This document shows positions 61,799 to 64,000 of a stretch of 64,000 bases of DNA, in pieces. The translations under genes were made by a program, and so were the position numbers. Each line of letters starts with the position of its first letter. Position 1 is the stretch's first letter. The notes beneath the pieces were generated by a model that saw only the letters and a program-made list of their open reading frames with translations, did no database searches and was not told the DNA's origin. The DNA lies in the NCBI GenBank assembly GCA_013099015.1, contig CP039998.1:813856-877855 (forward strand), in the 5' to 3' direction. This DNA is from Candidatus Saccharibacteria bacterium oral taxon 488. GTDB lineage: Bacteria > Patescibacteriota > Saccharimonadia > Saccharimonadales > Saccharimonadaceae.

Positions 61799-62256
61799 GA
61801 ACTCTTCTGTGAAATCACCAAGTGTCGCGCACGCCCCTCGCCCTCGGAGTGGGTCTCAATATCACTATAATCACTCGCCACGTGGTGTACCACCCAGCGA
61901 TCAGCCGAATTTAGTTCAATAATTTTCGTCTCGCCCGTCCGTCGCACTTCTTCGATCCAGCCGCGCGCCTTGTCGGCAATCTTTTCGGCATGCTGCTTCT
62001 TATAATCAGCAATATCAACATTCACTCGCACCAGCGCCGCCTGACGGTTACGCAAAATTGCTGACACCACCGTCTGTAGACTCCGTAACGTCTCCGCATT
62101 CCGCCCAATGAGCAAGCTATTGCGCTCACTCGATGGCACAACGGCCTTGATAACATCGTCTTCAACGCTAACATCAACATCCAGATTGAGATCAAAGAAC
62201 GCCAGAAAGTCCTCCAGATATTTCTTGACAAATTCAATGGTCGCGATTTGATCCAT
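61795..62256 (-). CDS. jag: KH-R3H RNA-binding protein (Jag/KhpB)
   Basis: 153 aa. KH-like part with SLLIGRNAETLRSLQTVVSAIL (about 48-69) and a C-terminal R3H domain (ADRWVVHHVASDYSDIETHSEGEGRARHLVI, R-x3-H). The N-terminal Jag_N domain is absent. RNA-binding, linked to cell elongation and division control in Gram-positive bacteria. TAAGGAGG before ATG 62256; 9 nt after yidC. Confidence 0.93.
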   Translation of the reverse strand: MDQIATIEFVKKYLEDFLAFFDLNLDVDVSVEDDVIKAVVPSSERNSLLIGRNAETLRSLQTVVSAILRNRQAALVRVNVDIADYKKQHAEKIADKARGWIEEVRRTGETKIIELNSADRWVVHHVASDYSDIETHSEGEGRARHLVISQKSS

Positions 62257-62265
62257 ATAGCCTCC

Positions 62266-63219
62266 TTAATCCTTCGCCTTTATCCGCGTAATGTTCGCCT
62301 CAGTCGCTGTGGCCGCTCGTTGCGAAGCGACTTTTGATTTTTTCACTGACGTGGTTGCTGACTTGCTCGTAGATTTTGGCGAACGCTTTTCGCCGGCAAT
62401 TTGTTGCATTTCTGTACCGTCTTGCTTAAGAATAATGGCGTTTTGGATATAAGCAGCGATATTTGAGGTTGCCATGTAGAGCGCCAGCGCCCCCGGCAGA
62501 CTGATCATAATAAGGAACATAAACACCGGCATAACCTTCATCATTTTGCGCGTGACAATGGCGTTAACTTCGGTTTGGTCGGCGTTCTTGCCTTCACCGG
62601 CCTCCATCAGCACATCACGTAGTCGCTTCTTGCTGTCCGAACTTGGCGACATTTGCTTTGATAACAGGTACTGCAGAACAGCCGCCACCAAGGCAAGGAT
62701 AAGCAGCCCGATTGACGCGCCGCTTGATGACAATGCCTGCTTTGTTAGATCCATCAGTCCTAGGAAATTCTGATTAAAGTGATCCGGATTAGCGATCAAG
62801 TGCTTGACCGGCCCCCACTGCTCCATGAGATCGTAGGTATACTTGGCGAGCTCTGATCGCTGCATCACAAATATCTGCACCACGCGATAAATAGCGATCA
62901 GTACCGGTAGTTGAATAAGAAGCACCAAAATAGAGCTCATCGGCTTGATATTATGCTTTTTATACACATCCATCATCGCCATCGCCCGCATCTGTGGATT
63001 GTTCTTGTATTTTTTGTTTAGCTTGGCAAGCTCAGGCTGTATTTTACGCATCGCTTTAGCTTGGTGAAGCTGCTTCTTAACCAGTGGCCACAGCAGTAGC
63101 CGCACAATTATTGTAAATAGTACAACACTAACCCCAAAATCACCGCCTGGAATTAGCGCGTAAATTGCCATCAGCAAATTAAAAATTGGTTGTACAATAA
63201 CCACATCAAATATATTCAT
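62266..63219 (-). CDS. yidC: YidC/Oxa1 membrane protein insertase
   Basis: 317 aa with about five helices. YidC core: WPLVKKQLHQAKAMRKIQPELAKLNKKYKNNPQ (cytosolic loop), PMSSILVLLIQLPVLIAIYRVV (carrying the substrate-groove helix; the usual groove Arg may be in LLRLL-like VRLLLWPL), ending in a basic Lys/Ser tail for ribosome contact. Gram-positive length, no large periplasmic domain. TATAAT ends 6 nt before ATG 63219, so it can be read apart from rnpA. Confidence 0.95.
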   Translation of the reverse strand: MNIFDVVIVQPIFNLLMAIYALIPGGDFGVSVVLFTIIVRLLLWPLVKKQLHQAKAMRKIQPELAKLNKKYKNNPQMRAMAMMDVYKKHNIKPMSSILVLLIQLPVLIAIYRVVQIFVMQRSELAKYTYDLMEQWGPVKHLIANPDHFNQNFLGLMDLTKQALSSSGASIGLLILALVAAVLQYLLSKQMSPSSDSKKRLRDVLMEAGEGKNADQTEVNAIVTRKMMKVMPVFMFLIMISLPGALALYMATSNIAAYIQNAIILKQDGTEMQQIAGEKRSPKSTSKSATTSVKKSKVASQRAATATEANITRIKAKD

Positions 63220-63225
63220 ACGCCC

Positions 63226-63231
63226 ATTATA
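63226..63231 (-). promoter_or_regulatory. -10 box of yidC-jag
   Basis: TATAAT on the minus strand, 6 nt before ATG 63219. Confidence 0.5.
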
Positions 63232-63243
63232 CCAGAGGTAGCG

Positions 63244-63591
63244 CTATTTATATAGCCCGGCTTGCGAAAAGAGTTGCTTTACTGCCGTCTTCAGATCGTC
63301 ATGCGGCATCAGTAACACCTCCGGCGAAAACACCATAATGACAACATCAAACCCACCCCGAATATGCGGCAACTCGAGTCGGATAATTTCGTAAATTCGG
63401 CGGCGAACACGATTGCGCTTAACGGCAGACTTGAGCACTTTTTTACTAATCACTACCGAAAACCGACCATGGTGGCGGCGTGAATTGGCGATATATTTCA
63501 TGGTGAGTTGTGACGAGCGAATCGCTCGCCCACGTGTATAGACATAGCGCAAACTACCGTGACCATGAAATCGGTTAATGTGACGTAACAT
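63244..63591 (-). CDS. rnpA: Ribonuclease P protein component
   Basis: 115 aa, family length. Conserved KSAVKRNRVRRRIYEIIR (RNR motif, about 54-71) and FSVVISKKV before it. Helps the RNase P RNA trim tRNA 5' ends. TATACT ends 6 nt before ATG 63591; between rpmH and yidC as in most bacteria. Confidence 0.96.
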   Translation of the reverse strand: MLRHINRFHGHGSLRYVYTRGRAIRSSQLTMKYIANSRRHHGRFSVVISKKVLKSAVKRNRVRRRIYEIIRLELPHIRGGFDVVIMVFSPEVLLMPHDDLKTAVKQLFSQAGLYK

Positions 63592-63597
63592 AGATCC

Positions 63598-63603
63598 AGT
63601 ATA
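63598..63603 (-). promoter_or_regulatory. -10 box of rnpA
   Basis: TATACT on the minus strand, 6 nt before ATG 63591, just past the rpmH terminator. Confidence 0.5.
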
Positions 63604-63606
63604 GCA

Positions 63607-63633
63607 AAATCCCGCCCTATTAGGCGAGGCGGG
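63607..63633 (-). terminator. Terminator after rpmH
   Basis: Minus strand CCCGCC (63628-63633) and GGGCGGG (63610/11-63616) around an 11-nt loop, then ATTTT. Separates rpmH from rnpA, which has its own -10. Confidence 0.75.
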
Positions 63634-63642
63634 AGTTTACAG

Positions 63643-63780
63643 TTAGATAGCGATCTTGGCGCGACCCTTGAGGCGACGGCGCTTTAAAACAGCGCGACCA
63701 GCCTTGGTCGAAACACGAGCTCGAAAACCGTGCGTCTTGGCGCGATGTCGCTTGTGTGGTTGAAATGTTCGCTTTGGCAT
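63643..63780 (-). CDS. rpmH: 50S ribosomal protein bL34
   Basis: 45 aa, read by hand. [19 protein letters not shown] then [21 protein letters not shown] is the standard bL34 sequence (KRTFQP, R-x-K-x-H-G-F, T-x-x-G-R, L-x-x-R-R-x-K-G-R). Next to the origin in most bacteria. Its promoter is TTGCAA-17-TACACT with a ~3-nt leader. Confidence 0.97.
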   Translation of the reverse strand: MPKRTFQPHKRHRAKTHGFRARVSTKAGRAVLKRRRLKGRAKIAI

Positions 63781-63790
63781 ATCGTCATTT

Positions 63791-63819
63791 AGTGTAGCCT
63801 TTTTTGACATTTTTTGCAA
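63791..63819 (-). promoter_or_regulatory. Promoter of rpmH
   Basis: Minus strand TTGCAA (63814-63819), 17-nt spacer, TACACT (63791-63796), 10 nt before ATG 63780. Confidence 0.65.
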
Positions 63820-63852
63820 GCCATGGATAAGCTTTCCACTGTTTCTACTGTT

Positions 63853-63945
63853 TTTTCCACATATTTATCAGAGGTGGCTCATCGCTGTGGAAAAACCACC
63901 TCGAGAGATCATGAATGTTATGATGGCGCCTGTGCTTGTGGAAAA
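63853..63945. other. Probable oriC region with three DnaA-box-like sites
   Basis: TTTTCCACA occurs at 63853-63861 (+), 63886-63894 (-) and 63937-63945 (-), one mismatch from the TTATCCACA consensus. Between rpmH and (beyond the window) a gene that should be dnaA, the usual site of the origin. The sites are few; others may lie outside the window. Confidence 0.7.
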
Positions 63946-63965
63946 GTCTGATTTTTTGCTATAGT
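63936..63965 (+). promoter_or_regulatory. Probable dnaA promoter
   Basis: TTGTGG (63936-63941), 18-nt spacer, TATAGT (63960-63965); the -35 overlaps the third DnaA-box-like site. GGGGGAAGG at the very end of the window is a Shine-Dalgarno for the next gene, expected to be dnaA. Confidence 0.5.
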
Positions 63966-64000
63966 AAAGTCATCAAGCTAGTTCCGAGGGGGAAGGTATT

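Noticed and set aside
1..64000. CRISPR arrays, insertion sequences, rRNA genes
   Set aside because: No regularly spaced short repeats, no transposase-like protein and no rRNA sequence were found on either strand.
1..64000. UGA read as glycine (code 25)
   Set aside because: Many full-length, recognisable proteins end at TGA at the expected length, and coupled genes use ATGA overlaps.

Overview
The window looks like part of a small, streamlined bacterial chromosome, most likely from the Candidate Phyla Radiation and probably Candidatus Saccharibacteria (TM7). This is an inference from the gene style: tightly overlapping genes, a very compact anaerobic ribonucleotide reductase operon, a large surface-glycan locus and almost no biosynthesis. 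TGA reads as a stop in the many well-bounded genes, so the UGA-to-Gly code of Absconditabacteria/Gracilibacteria does not apply. The right end carries rpmH-rnpA-yidC-jag next to a stretch with three DnaA-box-like sites and a probable dnaA promoter, so the chromosomal origin lies at about 63.8-64.0 kb.

Layout. 1-6.6 kb: accessory genes (a nuclease-like plus P-loop NTPase protein cut by the window edge, a DUF167 protein, membrane and unknown proteins, a DUF2130 coiled-coil protein, and a LexA/S24-type repressor divergent from a small KTSC-like gene with a palindrome inside its promoter). 6.6-16 kb: a type I restriction-modification operon (hsdM ... hsdS, hsdR) interrupted by a truncated RhuM gene, a NYN-type nuclease and an ABC-like ATPase; hsdS is frameshifted. 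16-18 kb: radC and unknown genes. 18-24.4 kb: nrdD-nrdG-flavoreductase-acidic Cys4 protein, one overlapping operon under two NrdR-like boxes. 24.4-32.7 kb: kinases, an ABC-2 transporter, a response regulator whose kinase is truncated, an MccF-like S66 peptidase preceded by a histidine-codon leader peptide and attenuator, HAD and DUF1697 proteins, tRNA-Asn and a DNA-binding-only LexA-like protein. 32.7-61.8 kb: a surface polysaccharide locus (ligase/polymerase-like protein, initiating sugar transferase, about ten glycosyltransferases, ManC, TIM-barrel isomerases, an SDR, multi-pass membrane proteins, a Wzm/Wzt-type exporter, GtrA) and a large surface protein with a 362-bp exact repeat. 61.8-64 kb: jag, yidC, rnpA, rpmH, oriC.

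A signal running through the whole window is that first genes of transcription units repeatedly have a -10 hexamer (TATAAT/TATACT) ending exactly 6-7 nt before the start codon. That predicts leaderless mRNAs, whereas genes inside operons have Shine-Dalgarno sequences or stop/start overlaps. The most novel-looking pieces are the His-leader/attenuator in front of an MccF-like peptidase, the ATPase + NYN nuclease pair inside the hsd operon, and the nrdDG-flavoreductase-Cys4 operon.
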